64,000 nucleotides of DNA from Rugamonas sp. A1-17 (GCA_025548565.1 JAJLPB010000002.1:723965-787964); one strand, 5' to 3'. Counted from the stretch's first letter, positions 26,889-34,091 are shown. Notes: a model not told the origin generated them from the letters alone. Numbers and translations are program-made.

Positions 26889-27281
26889 ATGCTATCGCAT
26901 GTATATGTGGGGATTAACGACTTCGAGCCGGCGTTCGCCTTCTACAGCGCGGTGATGGCGGACCTGGGTGTGCGCCTGCGCTTCAGCGACGCGGCCAAGC
27001 CGTGGGCGGCCTGGCAGCCGGCCGAGGGTGGGCGGCCTCTGTTCATCATCGGCAAACCGTACGACGGCGAGGCGGCCAGTTGCGGCAACGGCCAGATGAT
27101 GGCCCTGATGGCGCCGACGCGCGCGGCGGTCGACGGCGCGCATGCCTCCGCGATGGCGCACGGCGGCCGATGCGAAGGCCCGCCGGCGCTGCGGCCGCAC
27201 TACCACGCCAACTACTACGGCGCCTACTTCCGGGATCCGGAGGGGAATAAGCTATGCGTGGTCTGTCATGATGCCGAATGA
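26889..27281 (+). CDS. VOC (glyoxalase/bleomycin-resistance) family protein
   Basis: A 130-residue single vicinal-oxygen-chelate domain: MLSHVYVGINDFEPAFAFYS at the start, with a possible metal His at position 4, and HYHANYYGAYFRDPEGNKLCVV at the end, with further His and a DPEGN loop. The family covers glyoxalases, ring-cleaving dioxygenases and small-molecule-binding proteins; the exact activity is unknown. GGGGAAAC precedes the ATG. It is divergent from the P450 gene over 81 bases and overlaps the convergent DUF4440 gene by 16 bases. Confidence 0.85.
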   Translation: MLSHVYVGINDFEPAFAFYSAVMADLGVRLRFSDAAKPWAAWQPAEGGRPLFIIGKPYDGEAASCGNGQMMALMAPTRAAVDGAHASAMAHGGRCEGPPALRPHYHANYYGAYFRDPEGNKLCVVCHDAE

Positions 27282-27655
27282 GGCTCGCTGACCACCGTCC
27301 CTTGGTGGAAGACGATCTGCCACGCTTCGTTTGTTTTCCGCCAGAGCCTCGTTCTGCGCGTGCGCCGGTTCGGTTGCTGCAGGACGTAGTTGAGCTGATA
27401 GAGGTCGTCGGCGAGCTGGCGGATAGTGAAGTCCGAACAAACCCAGTCGTCGGGCTCCGGGGATTGGTAGCGTTCCAGAAGGGTTTCGATCACAAAGCCG
27501 CGATCATAAACCGCACCGCTTGCGCCGATCTCCCAGAAGTCATCCGCCGTCATGTTAAGAAGGTCTTCGCGGCTGGTGCCCAACTCCCGTCGATGGAAGA
27601 TCGGCTCGCGGGCACTGAGTTCGCCGAGTATCGCATCAAGATCGGAAGTGAGCAT
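27266..27655 (-). CDS. DUF4440 / NTF2-like protein
   Basis: A 129-residue cytosolic protein of the SnoaL-like NTF2 fold. Typical stretches are LDAILGELSAREPIFHRRELG at the start, the central FWEIGASGAVYDRGFVIETLLERY, and LWRKTNEAWQIVFHQGT at the end. DUF4440 members are single-domain proteins of mostly unknown activity. The upstream exported-protein gene ends three bases before it begins, so both sit in one transcript. Confidence 0.82.
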   Translation of the reverse strand: MLTSDLDAILGELSAREPIFHRRELGTSREDLLNMTADDFWEIGASGAVYDRGFVIETLLERYQSPEPDDWVCSDFTIRQLADDLYQLNYVLQQPNRRTRRTRLWRKTNEAWQIVFHQGTVVSEPHSAS

Positions 27656-27658
27656 CGA

Positions 27659-28195
27659 TTAATCCTGCCGTCCGCGTAATTTGGCTTCGACATATTGCAG
27701 CCACTTGTCGTTGAAATTGAGTTGGCCGGATGTGCTTTCGATGCGCTCGAAGCTGCGCCTGGTGATGGGCTGTCCGACAAATGCGAGGTAGCTGTGGCCG
27801 ACGACAAACGTCGGATCGATGAGGCAAGTCGTGTCGTTAAATAACCGTCCACCGCCGCGCTGCCAAAACCGTTCGGCCTGATGGTTGTCGAAACTCTGCT
27901 CGTCCTGGCGCTGCGGAGTGTCGTGGAATTTTAAAGTGAACGATCCCCGAGCCGATCCAACGATACGTTTCTGAACCAGGAATTCGTACTCCATTTGCCC
28001 ATCCATCGGAGTCGCCCTGACGACGGTCGCGACGGACACATCGAGGGCCTTTGCCAACTGCTCATCAACGCCAATCAATTGCTCCTGTGGCGGCGCATGG
28101 CATGCCCAGCAGTATTGAAACGGTATAGTAAAAAAGAGCGCAAGACCAGCTTGGCAGCCTGCCTTCAGCAATCGTTGAGTTATTGCCTTCGTCAT
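27659..28195 (-). CDS. Exported protein of unknown function
   Basis: A 178-residue protein with an N-terminal export signal (TQRLLKAGCQAGLALFFTIPFQYCWAC). The mature start CHAPPQEQLIGVDEQLAKALD leads into a beta-rich region (VATVVRATPMDGQMEYEFLVQKRIVG). Cleavage before the Cys would make it a lipoprotein, but FQYCWAC is a poor lipobox, so simple periplasmic export is as likely. No family recognised. It precedes the DUF4440 gene by three bases. Confidence 0.65.
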   Translation of the reverse strand: MTKAITQRLLKAGCQAGLALFFTIPFQYCWACHAPPQEQLIGVDEQLAKALDVSVATVVRATPMDGQMEYEFLVQKRIVGSARGSFTLKFHDTPQRQDEQSFDNHQAERFWQRGGGRLFNDTTCLIDPTFVVGHSYLAFVGQPITRRSFERIESTSGQLNFNDKWLQYVEAKLRGRQD

Positions 28196-28235
28196 TTCCG
28201 ATGATTCATTTGAGTTGATTTTCTATTGTCAGTTG

Positions 28236-28253
28236 TAGGTCGGCTTCCGCCCC
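28236..28253 (-). repeat. Degenerate copy of the 18-bp array motif (after the HNH-like gene)
   Basis: TAGGTCGGCTTCCGCCCC on the plus strand is the weakest match to the array consensus; it shares CGGCTTC-GCC. It lies about 45 bases beyond the stop of the HNH-like gene and may be a decayed copy or chance. Confidence 0.3.
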
Positions 28254-28298
28254 GTTGCGGACCATCGAATTTATCCAGAATCGGATAAGATTTGCGTC

Positions 28299-29294
28299 TT
28301 AACCTTTGTTTTCCTGCACTGCAGACTTGGCGTTGGCGAGTGTGCTGTCGTACGTTTGGATGACATGTGTTGCCATCTCATTCAACGTCGAATACTCTTT
28401 TCGCGTTAGAGTAGACCGACTTTGATTTGAGTATTTTTCAAATGTTGGCCAAACCTGTGTCATTCCTAGTTCAGCCAACATGTCGTGCAAAGGGTATTCC
28501 GCCGGCCCAGAGTACCCCTTTGATGGATCACGAATATTTTCAGGATTTTCAATCCAGGACCGTCGCCCATTTTCGTGGGCGTATTGGTTTAGGAGAAAAT
28601 ATGGACCAGGATCTTCAGTAGAGAATAGTTTGATAGCATTTGGTTCGGACGACCAGAATACAAAGAAAATGAGACTGCCTATCACTAGCGTGGAGCAACA
28701 AGTGTTCATGCCAATGAATTCTGGTGCGACCGACTCATCTGCAGCTCCCAGCGCTCGATAGCGGCACTCATGTGTGTTGTCCCCGTTGTACTTAGCGATC
28801 CAAATTGAAAGACCCTTCATCGGTTCCCTTGACTTGAAGAATTCGAAGCACACATCGTCATCGATCGTCTTTAGTTCTGGATGAAGATACTGTCGAACCA
28901 TTAAGAAGGCAGTTATCCATCGTGCAACGATTTTCCTCTGAGGTCCTGAAAGGAGCCAAGCACTCCCATCTAGGATTGGCTTAAGTACTTTACTTGCTTC
29001 ACCTTGAATATCACTACCCCAACCGTTGTTGCACTCTTTACACAAGATGGTGAGACGCAAATTAACGTGACCGACGTTGCGATCGCTTCTGAAGCCAGTA
29101 AGATCAATTACTTCAATCTCTTTTTCTCCCATACGAGTCAGGGTAAGGGTGACATGAGAGCGGTTGTTAGGGGTCGTTGCCTTAGTGGTCCAATGTGCGA
29201 AAAGATGTTCCCCTGTCATTTGGTCTTGCGTTTGGCAAAAAATACACCTTCCCTCGGTGATTTTTCTATCACTTGTTGCTAGATATGTAGTCAT
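28299..29294 (-). CDS. HNH-like zinc-binding protein of unknown function
   Basis: A 331-residue protein. Near the N-terminus (about 17-120) it has CIFCQTQDQMTGEHLFAHW, then about 55 residues later LTILCKECNNGWGSD. Two Cys pairs around a GEH core followed by CxxCN-GW is the layout of HNH/McrA-type nuclease zinc motifs. The rest is mixed alpha/beta with no known domain. ATG at 29294 has AAGGAG six bases upstream and is preferred over an upstream extension to 29411. Base composition is much more AT-rich than the core genome here, suggesting transfer. A role in defence or mobile DNA is possible but only inferred. Confidence 0.62.
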   Translation of the reverse strand: MTTYLATSDRKITEGRCIFCQTQDQMTGEHLFAHWTTKATTPNNRSHVTLTLTRMGEKEIEVIDLTGFRSDRNVGHVNLRLTILCKECNNGWGSDIQGEASKVLKPILDGSAWLLSGPQRKIVARWITAFLMVRQYLHPELKTIDDDVCFEFFKSREPMKGLSIWIAKYNGDNTHECRYRALGAADESVAPEFIGMNTCCSTLVIGSLIFFVFWSSEPNAIKLFSTEDPGPYFLLNQYAHENGRRSWIENPENIRDPSKGYSGPAEYPLHDMLAELGMTQVWPTFEKYSNQSRSTLTRKEYSTLNEMATHVIQTYDSTLANAKSAVQENKG

Positions 29295-29556
29295 TCTTTG
29301 CTCCTTGATAGATGACTCCGTTACATACAACTCGTCTTTCAAATCGTCCATTACAGAACAGACCAATGCGTCTATGTGCCTAAATACGTACAACAGGCCC
29401 AGGATCAGCATGCTGATTGTTTGTCAGAACCCTTTCAGCTATAGATTCGACGAAACCATCCAGACAAGTACGATGGACATTGCATTTCTCTTGAAGAAAC
29501 TTATCTACACTTTTTATCCTACTTTTTTGTCGAATTTTGTTGGCCGGCGCGACCTG

Positions 29557-29574
29557 AAAGACGGCTTCTGGCCG
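29557..29574 (-). repeat. Array motif copy (after the 98-residue gene)
   Basis: AAAGACGGCTTCTGGCCG on the plus strand differs at two or three positions from the best copies. It starts about 20 bases beyond the stop of the gene at 29594-29890, in the same orientation as that gene. The gap 29295-29593 otherwise shows only AT-rich sequence and no convincing gene. Confidence 0.7.
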
Positions 29575-29593
29575 GTAATTTACGTTGTCATGG

Positions 29594-29890
29594 TCAAGGC
29601 TGAAAAGCGCGTTCTTTGGAATGCCACCGCAGCACGATTGCACGAGCTTTGAGACGCAGTTTCTGCGGGAGTTTTGTCGTTGTCGTGATTACTTTAAGGA
29701 ACTCCGTCATTTCAGCATCTACGGCCGCCCCTTGTTCAATCCAGTCAACTGCCAAGTCTTGCCAATAACCGGCTGGGGTATCAATGGGCCAGCTCAGACC
29801 AGCGAGAATAACATCACGTGCAGCGGCATCATCCGCGCAGTAATCTGCGAACAGTGTTTGAAGTCGCACCACGAGCGCACGCTGGTCCAT
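29594..29890 (-). CDS. Small protein of unknown function
   Basis: A 98-residue soluble, helix-rich protein (MDQRALVVRLQTLFADYCADDAA; EMTEFLKVITTTTKLPQKLRLK). No family recognised. The open frame reaches 29929, but Met at 29890 gives a natural start. It belongs to the run of small minus-strand genes that each carry the repeat motif downstream. Confidence 0.5.
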   Translation of the reverse strand: MDQRALVVRLQTLFADYCADDAAARDVILAGLSWPIDTPAGYWQDLAVDWIEQGAAVDAEMTEFLKVITTTTKLPQKLRLKARAIVLRWHSKERAFQP

Positions 29891-29918
29891 ATCAGTTACC
29901 AATACCCTCGTTTTAATC

Positions 29919-29936
29919 ACTGTCCACACTTAGCCG
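29919..29936 (-). repeat. Diverged array motif copy (after the 142-residue gene)
   Basis: ACTGTCCACACTTAGCCG on the plus strand keeps the CTT-GCCG end and the flanking spacing (about 22 bases after the stop at 29959) but has lost the central match. Accepted only because its position fits the pattern. Confidence 0.35.
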
Positions 29937-29958
29937 GACTCGGTCACATAATTTCTTT

Positions 29959-30387
29959 TTAAGGTACTCTCAGTGCTACTAAGACAAAGGCCACACGATC
30001 ATCCACCTTTACCAAATCAAAGGATGCCTGAAGGTCGCTCCATTCTCCATTTAGAGGTAACCACCAATCAAGTCTTCCAACATAGCCAGAATAGCGCTCA
30101 TTAGTCGATTTAAGTTCTAAGTTATTGTCCCATCGGTTGCCAGCCGCAGTTGAAATTGAGGTTACCGCATACGTTGGTTCGTCATCGATGGGGGTGTCGC
30201 TACCATAGTTGGATATCCAATCTCTTAATTCATTCGGACTGTGAACCCACGAGCCCCCCGGATGCTTCGCAACGTAGCGAAGCATTTCGTGTGCAACCTC
30301 GTAATCTTGGGCGACTAACTTATCAGTCCACTTATGTGCAAACTCGATGACTTCTGATTCTATCGGTGGAAATGAAATTGAAAACAT
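29959..30387 (-). CDS. Protein of unknown function (possibly immunity-like)
   Basis: A 142-residue acidic soluble protein beginning MFSISFPPIESEVIEFAHKW. It has helices followed by a beta-rich half (TYAVTSISTAAGNRWDNNLEL; GYVGRLDWWLPLNGEWSDL) and ends in VAFVLVALRVP. The fold pattern and small size resemble polymorphic-toxin immunity proteins, but I cannot name a family, and no toxin gene is adjacent. It is AT-rich relative to the chromosome. Confidence 0.55.
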   Translation of the reverse strand: MFSISFPPIESEVIEFAHKWTDKLVAQDYEVAHEMLRYVAKHPGGSWVHSPNELRDWISNYGSDTPIDDEPTYAVTSISTAAGNRWDNNLELKSTNERYSGYVGRLDWWLPLNGEWSDLQASFDLVKVDDRVAFVLVALRVP

Positions 30388-30417
30388 ACTCGTGCTTATA
30401 AATTTTTTTTGTCAGTC

Positions 30418-30436
30418 AAACGGCGACTCCTGGCCG
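30418..30436 (-). repeat. Array motif copy (after the 122-residue gene)
   Basis: AAACGGCGACTCCTGGCCG on the plus strand matches the consensus with one extra base. It lies about 23 bases beyond the stop at 30459, between that gene and the start of the next at 30387. Confidence 0.65.
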
Positions 30437-30458
30437 AATTCAGTCTTGTTACTTACTC

Positions 30459-30827
30459 TCATGAAAAGGCTCTGACCATTTGGGCGTCCTGCTCTCGAAA
30501 CTGTTCCATCCAAACCCGACAGACTTCCGGGTCGCCTGCCGTGATGCCAGATACCTGAATGATTCTTGTTTTTCCAATTTCCGACAATTTTCGCTTCAAT
30601 GCCGAGGGATGCGCAAAGTGTCCCGGACGAGTTACGAGCCAGATGGTACTGCTAGACTCAATCTCTACAAAGGTCAAACTCTGTCTTTCCGAGACTCTAG
30701 CGTTAGAGCTAGCAGTAATTTCTTCCCTGATTTTCTTAAGGCCCGGCACCGATACGACGTCAAAATCATACCCATCAGTGGCGATGCCTGAGCTAAAGAG
30801 CAAATTGGTGAGTACGCTAGAGTTCAT
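30459..30827 (-). CDS. Small protein of unknown function
   Basis: A 122-residue protein of mixed alpha/beta pattern (YDFDVVSVPGLKKIREEITASS; IWLVTRPGHFAHPSALKRKLSEIG). No motif or family is recognised. Low GC, part of the small-gene array. CTTGACGGGC on the coding strand shortly upstream could contain a -35-like TTGACG, but I cannot support a full promoter. Confidence 0.5.
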   Translation of the reverse strand: MNSSVLTNLLFSSGIATDGYDFDVVSVPGLKKIREEITASSNARVSERQSLTFVEIESSSTIWLVTRPGHFAHPSALKRKLSEIGKTRIIQVSGITAGDPEVCRVWMEQFREQDAQMVRAFS

Positions 30828-30879
30828 AAAGTGCCCGTCAAGAGAAAACTATTTCTATAGGCCGAAAGAGTCAAAAGGG

Positions 30880-30897
30880 TTCGTCTGCTCTTGGCCG
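30880..30897 (-). repeat. Array motif copy (after the GNAT gene)
   Basis: TTCGTCTGCTCTTGGCCG on the plus strand. On the coding strand the core is CGGCCAAGAGCAGACGAA, about 19 bases after the GNAT stop. It shares the CGGCCA-RAGC core with the other copies. Confidence 0.65.
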
Positions 30898-30916
30898 GTA
30901 GCCGCATCATTTGAAG

Positions 30917-31423
30917 TTATAGCCTGAGTTTGAAGCCCTCATGGCTGCCAGCAAAGCCAAGGCGCGTATAAAAACGATGCGCGTCGATTCGTGTTTTGTC
31001 ACTGGTAAGTTGCACTAGGCTGCAGCCACGTTCATTTGCCAGCTGAATTGCCGCCTTCATAAGCCAACTACCCACGCCTTGTCCGCGCATAGCGCTATCA
31101 ACGCGGACGGCTTCAATATTAGCCCGAAGTGCGCCACGACGGCTAAGTCCCGGTATGAAGGTCAACTGCAGCATTGCAATTACCTTCTCACCCAGCTCGC
31201 CGACCAACAAATAATGATTAGCGTCGCTATTAATGGTATTGAATGCCTGAACATAGCACGCATCATTGCTACCGACAGCCTTTCGATTTTTCCCTAATGC
31301 GTCGTCGGCCAACAGTTCAAGGAGCCGAGGCAAATCACTGAGCGCCGCACGTCGCGTAGACAAGCTCTGGTGGTCGATCATTGATAGAGTCCGATAAGTC
31401 TGCAATTGGCCGATGTCAGCCAT
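30917..31423 (-). CDS. GNAT-family N-acetyltransferase
   Basis: A 168-residue GNAT domain: STRRAALSDLPRLLELLADD at the start, HYLLVGELGEKVIAMLQLTFIPGLSRRG, IEAVRVDSAMRGQGVGSWLMKAAIQLANERGC with the acetyl-CoA loop RGQGVG, and DAHRFYTRLGFAGSHEGFKL at the end. Substrate unknown; close relatives act on small amines, antibiotics or tRNA-linked amino acids in toxin systems. No partner antitoxin is adjacent. Met at 31381 (MIDHQSLSTRR) is an alternative start and matches the usual length better. Confidence 0.85.
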   Translation of the reverse strand: MADIGQLQTYRTLSMIDHQSLSTRRAALSDLPRLLELLADDALGKNRKAVGSNDACYVQAFNTINSDANHYLLVGELGEKVIAMLQLTFIPGLSRRGALRANIEAVRVDSAMRGQGVGSWLMKAAIQLANERGCSLVQLTSDKTRIDAHRFYTRLGFAGSHEGFKLRL

Positions 31424-31502
31424 GAATTATATTTTCGTGCTTTAAATTCATTAAGCCTAGCACTCCACCGAGTGCAATTATAAACACTAAAATAAAAGGA
31501 TT

Positions 31503-31550
31503 TCAAAACAGCAAACGCTTCATTTCCTCTAAAACCGCCTGATCACTCAT
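31503..31550 (-). other. 15-codon open frame in the 31424-31660 gap
   Basis: ATG at 31550 opens a short frame (MSDQAVLEEMKRLLF, then TGA). It looks like the genuine N-terminus of a helical protein cut short, or a leader peptide for the downstream GNAT gene. The rest of this AT-rich gap holds a repeat copy and no other gene I can support. Confidence 0.3.
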
Positions 31551-31603
31551 GATTTTTCTTAAATTAACTTAAATATTTAATATCAAAAACTATCACTGCC
31601 ACC

Positions 31604-31621
31604 AACGGCAGCTCTTGGCCG
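31604..31621 (-). repeat. Array motif copy (after the exported 163-residue protein)
   Basis: AACGGCAGCTCTTGGCCG on the plus strand, about 38 bases after the stop at 31661. A second CGGCCGA sits directly beside it, so this copy may be a short inverted pair. Confidence 0.7.
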
Positions 31622-31660
31622 AAATCGGCCGAGTTCGGTCAAAAAAATATCAATAACATC

Positions 31661-32152
31661 TTACTCGACATCATAGTCACAGCGCCCTGTTGGGCTTGGA
31701 GAAGTAAAGCACCCCGGAGCTTGCGACGGCATCAGAAGGTCCGACGGGACTGGACAGACATCGGGAGATCCTGTCATCAACACACCATGCCTATAAACGC
31801 ATTTAGAAATTTCCCGCATTGCAGGGTCGGAAGACCATCGACGCACCGGGTCCCCGTTGACCACTTCTACTAGCCAAGCAAGCTGAGCTGGCTCCTTGGC
31901 TGTCGTCCAAAAGACCGCTTGGCAACCAGAGTAGTTGCTATCTATGTCTTTCGCCCGCGGCGAAACCTGAATTAGATAACCGTGGCCCGCTTCTTCCCCG
32001 GCATCTATTGGGGGCGTAGACAGCTCGCAATTTTTCCCCTGCGGCTTACTAGGCAATTGCGTAACTTCGCTGCCAACCACAAGAACGGGCAAGCCCACGC
32101 TTCCAGCGACCATGATGCTTAAAATAATGGACTTGATATTCTTGTGTGTCAT
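31661..32152 (-). CDS. Exported protein of unknown function
   Basis: A 163-residue protein with a signal peptide (MTHKNIKSIILSIMVAGSVGLPVLVVGS). The mature part contains five Cys (including GKNCEL, YSGCQAV and SKCVYRHG) and ends GRCDYDVE. The Cys number suggests disulfides and a periplasmic home. I use Met at 32152 rather than the upstream frame, which lacks the signal pattern. No family recognised. Confidence 0.6.
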   Translation of the reverse strand: MTHKNIKSIILSIMVAGSVGLPVLVVGSEVTQLPSKPQGKNCELSTPPIDAGEEAGHGYLIQVSPRAKDIDSNYSGCQAVFWTTAKEPAQLAWLVEVVNGDPVRRWSSDPAMREISKCVYRHGVLMTGSPDVCPVPSDLLMPSQAPGCFTSPSPTGRCDYDVE

Positions 32153-32166
32153 CGTTATTAATCTTG

Positions 32167-32184
32167 AAGGGCGGCTTCTGGCCG
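32167..32184 (-). repeat. Array motif copy (after the 67-residue membrane gene)
   Basis: AAGGGCGGCTTCTGGCCG on the plus strand is identical to the copy at 32462-32479 except for one base. It begins about 18 bases after the stop at 32202. Confidence 0.75.
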
Positions 32185-32201
32185 TTTGCGTAAGCAGACT
32201 T

Positions 32202-32405
32202 TTACGTTCGTTCCCGAGGCCAAGAGCTAAAAGCAAAGATCCACAACATGATGACGTTCAGTACAGGAACGAAACCAATAAGAGACCAAAGCCCAGAATA
32301 CCCTGCCTTTTTTACAATTCTCCACGCCGGGATGATGTAGACGATTGGAAAAGCGAAGAACATAAGAAATAAGATTATCCAATGCCATATGCTGAACGAG
32401 CCCAT
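32202..32405 (-). CDS. Small two-helix membrane protein
   Basis: A 67-residue protein with two hydrophobic segments: WHWIILFLMFFAFPIVYIIP and SLIGFVPVLNVIMLWIFAF. They are separated by the basic loop AWRIVKKAGYSG. AAGGAAA precedes the ATG. The AGYSGLWSLIGFVPVLNVI pattern recurs in many uncharacterised bacterial inner-membrane proteins, including domains fused to larger proteins. Function unknown. Confidence 0.7.
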   Translation of the reverse strand: MGSFSIWHWIILFLMFFAFPIVYIIPAWRIVKKAGYSGLWSLIGFVPVLNVIMLWIFAFSSWPRERT

Positions 32406-32461
32406 AATTTCCTTTTAAAATAGTTTGGTTCGGAATTGCTGAACTTTCTTGCTCTAAGCAC

Positions 32462-32479
32462 AATGGCGGCTTCTGGCCG
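32462..32479 (-). repeat. Array motif copy (after the 52-residue frame)
   Basis: AATGGCGGCTTCTGGCCG on the plus strand, the form closest to the consensus. It starts about 12 bases after the stop at 32491. Confidence 0.75.
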
Positions 32480-32490
32480 ATGGCAGCAAA

Positions 32491-32649
32491 TTACTGAGCG
32501 CGGGGCCCTAATGCGAGATAAACACAAATACTTGCTGCAACCAGACTTAAGGTCATTATCGAGCCCCACAATCTCAGGTTTACAAGCACCCGCTCACCCT
32601 GGGAAATCTTGACCAAATGAAATCGCTCAGCGAGCGGCAAGGATAGCAT
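32491..32649 (-). CDS. Small membrane-protein frame, 52 residues
   Basis: ATG at 32649 opens a 52-codon frame (MLSLPLAERFHLVKISQGER, then a hydrophobic segment IMTLSLVAASICVYLALG and a short tail). An in-frame TGA upstream fixes this as the only ATG start. The binding site is weak. Its position, directly before a repeat copy as with every other gene of the array, argues that it is real. Function unknown. Confidence 0.4.
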   Translation of the reverse strand: MLSLPLAERFHLVKISQGERVLVNLRLWGSIMTLSLVAASICVYLALGPRAQ

Positions 32650-33175
32650 CTTGCGCGTATGCAAAATTCACAAATTGTCACACTTATCAGTCCCAAGGGA
32701 CCAGACAGCTCAATCAGGCAAAGTCTGACACGTAGGACGATGTCGCCACCAGCGCCAATTCTGAATGTTATAACCGTACTCAATCAGCTCTAGCTTTGGA
32801 CCAGCCATGTCAAACACTGCAAAGAAGCCCCTAAGTCGTGCGCTGGAAGTGTTGAAGGACGAAGGCGCCACGCGTGCATGGCTACGCCGTGCCAATCGCC
32901 CACTCGACGGCGAAGCGCCTCTATCGTTGTTGGATACCGAAGCGGGTTAAATTAGTGCTCGACACTCTCAGGCGCGTCGAATATGGGATCGTCTCCTGAT
33001 CCCCGCCCGCATCACGTCGCAAGCGTTCAGGCAGTCTTTTAACACCCACGACTCATGAACCGATGTATCAGGGCAGCGGTTATGTATCTAGCGATGTTCA
33101 GCCGAGAATTAGCGAGAACGACTACGCATCCCGTAAAATCCAGCGTTGTCATAACCTCGATCTTTATACCGACTG
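32650..33175. other. Intergenic stretch with an antitoxin remnant
   Basis: About 525 bases without an intact gene. The middle holds the frameshifted Xre/MbcA antitoxin remnant (32807-32999). The parts on either side (32650-32806 and 33000-33175) show no gene, terminator or clear promoter that I can support. This is the plus-strand edge of the AT-rich island. Confidence 0.5.
32807..32999 (+). pseudogene. Frameshifted remnant of an Xre/MbcA/ParS-type antitoxin
   Basis: From ATG at 32807 the frame reads MSNTAKKPLSRALEVLKDEG, then ATRAWLRRANRPLDGEAPLS and LLDTEAG, and stops at TAA (32948). In the next frame the sequence continues LVLDTLRRVEYGIVS to TGA at 32999. Joined, these make the C-terminal toxin-binding domain (DUF2384) of Xre/MbcA/ParS antitoxins, whose pattern is a WL-x-x-x-N-x-x-L-x-G-x-x-P-x-x-LL core followed by V-x-x-x-L-x-R-x-EYG. 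The N-terminal helix-turn-helix is missing and no RES-domain toxin lies beside it. So this is a dead fragment of a type II toxin-antitoxin locus; the frameshift could also be a sequencing error. Confidence 0.7.
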
Positions 33176-33889
33176 ATGAAAAAACTGATACCGTTTATCC
33201 TGCCTTTGCTGTTTGCAGCTTGCGCTCCCATGTCTCCTAAACTCCCATCTGACAATCAGGTAGCACCGGCATTTCGCCATCCAGAAGCCGGCGCGTTGAT
33301 TTTGATGCTGCCGCCTGAAACGGAGACGGAGGACATGCAAGCCGGCGTCGGTATATTGAAGGACGAACTTCATCGACAGCTTAGCGCCGCCGGGTATAGG
33401 GTCGCGATCCTGGACCAAACCAGTTACGACACCATTTGGGCTCAAGAGATTGCGGAAGTTGGCGGGATCTACGACGGCGCGACAGGAGAGCTGCGCCGTC
33501 CTCAGTTCGTACAGGCGCTCGGCCATCTGGTACAGCGGGTAAGCAGCGAAACCAAAGCCACGCTGGTCATGCGGCCACACTTGGTGCTTCGACCGGCCGA
33601 GCTATCCGGCGTCTCGGCGGTATGGGATGGCCAGCAACGCCGCAGCAATGTCAGCGGAGCCGGCGACAGCTCCTTTCACCACGACGGCACGACACTGGGT
33701 CTGTCCGTCGGCCTGCGTATGTTCGCCAGCAGCGGCGAATTCGTCATGAGCACCCATGGCGGCGTGTCGCTGCCATATAAACTCAATCTCCACACCAACC
33801 GCAACGAAGTACGAACCGATCTGTTCACCGAGAGCCGGGAGATGGCCGACGGCGTGTCATTGGCGCTCTCCCCTCTGCTGCAAAAATGA
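33176..33889 (+). CDS. Putative lipoprotein of unknown function
   Basis: A 237-residue exported protein. The N-terminus MKKLIPFILPLLFAACAPMS ends in a lipobox-like FAAC, so lipid modification at Cys16 is likely although Phe at -3 is not ideal. The mature protein is mixed alpha/beta (GALILMLPPETETEDMQAG; HRQLSAAGYRVAILDQTSYD; TLVMRPHLVLRPAELSGVS). The pattern resembles envelope proteins that sense or bind small molecules, but I recognise no family. It marks the return to chromosome-like composition after the island. Confidence 0.65.
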   Translation: MKKLIPFILPLLFAACAPMSPKLPSDNQVAPAFRHPEAGALILMLPPETETEDMQAGVGILKDELHRQLSAAGYRVAILDQTSYDTIWAQEIAEVGGIYDGATGELRRPQFVQALGHLVQRVSSETKATLVMRPHLVLRPAELSGVSAVWDGQQRRSNVSGAGDSSFHHDGTTLGLSVGLRMFASSGEFVMSTHGGVSLPYKLNLHTNRNEVRTDLFTESREMADGVSLALSPLLQK

Positions 33890-33890
33890 A

Positions 33891-34091
33891 TCAGGCCAGC
33901 GCTTCCTTCGCCGCTTCCTCGGGCGTCAGGCCATCGTAGAACTGGTCGGTGAACCACTCGACCTGTTCTTCGATATGCTCCTGCGCCTCCTCCTGCGTGG
34001 CGCCGCCCTTCACCAGGAAGCCCTCCACTTCGATGCACCAGTTGATCAGCTCCAGGGTTTCCGGGTCCAGCTCTTCTTTTTTCTTTGCCAT
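33891..34091 (-). CDS. Small acidic helical protein of unknown function
   Basis: A 66-residue, very acidic, helical protein (MAKKKEELDPETLELINWCI; LTPEEAAKEALA) with a GAGG ribosome-binding site before the ATG. No family assigned. It is convergent with the lipoprotein gene and lies downstream of the M16 peptidase gene on the same strand. Confidence 0.65.
   Translation of the reverse strand: MAKKKEELDPETLELINWCIEVEGFLVKGGATQEEAQEHIEEQVEWFTDQFYDGLTPEEAAKEALA

Noticed and set aside
29380..29643. An 87-codon minus-strand frame in the 29295-29593 gap
   Set aside because: It overlaps the 98-residue gene in another frame, lacks a binding site and has no family-like pattern.
29557..32479. The 18-bp motif array as a CRISPR
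   Set aside because: Spacing is irregular (about 300 to 700 bases), genes fill the gaps, and no Cas gene is near.
29557..32479. A classical integron cassette array
   Set aside because: I could not find a conserved GTTRRRY core or an integron integrase in the window, so only the looser cassette-like idea is kept as a finding.
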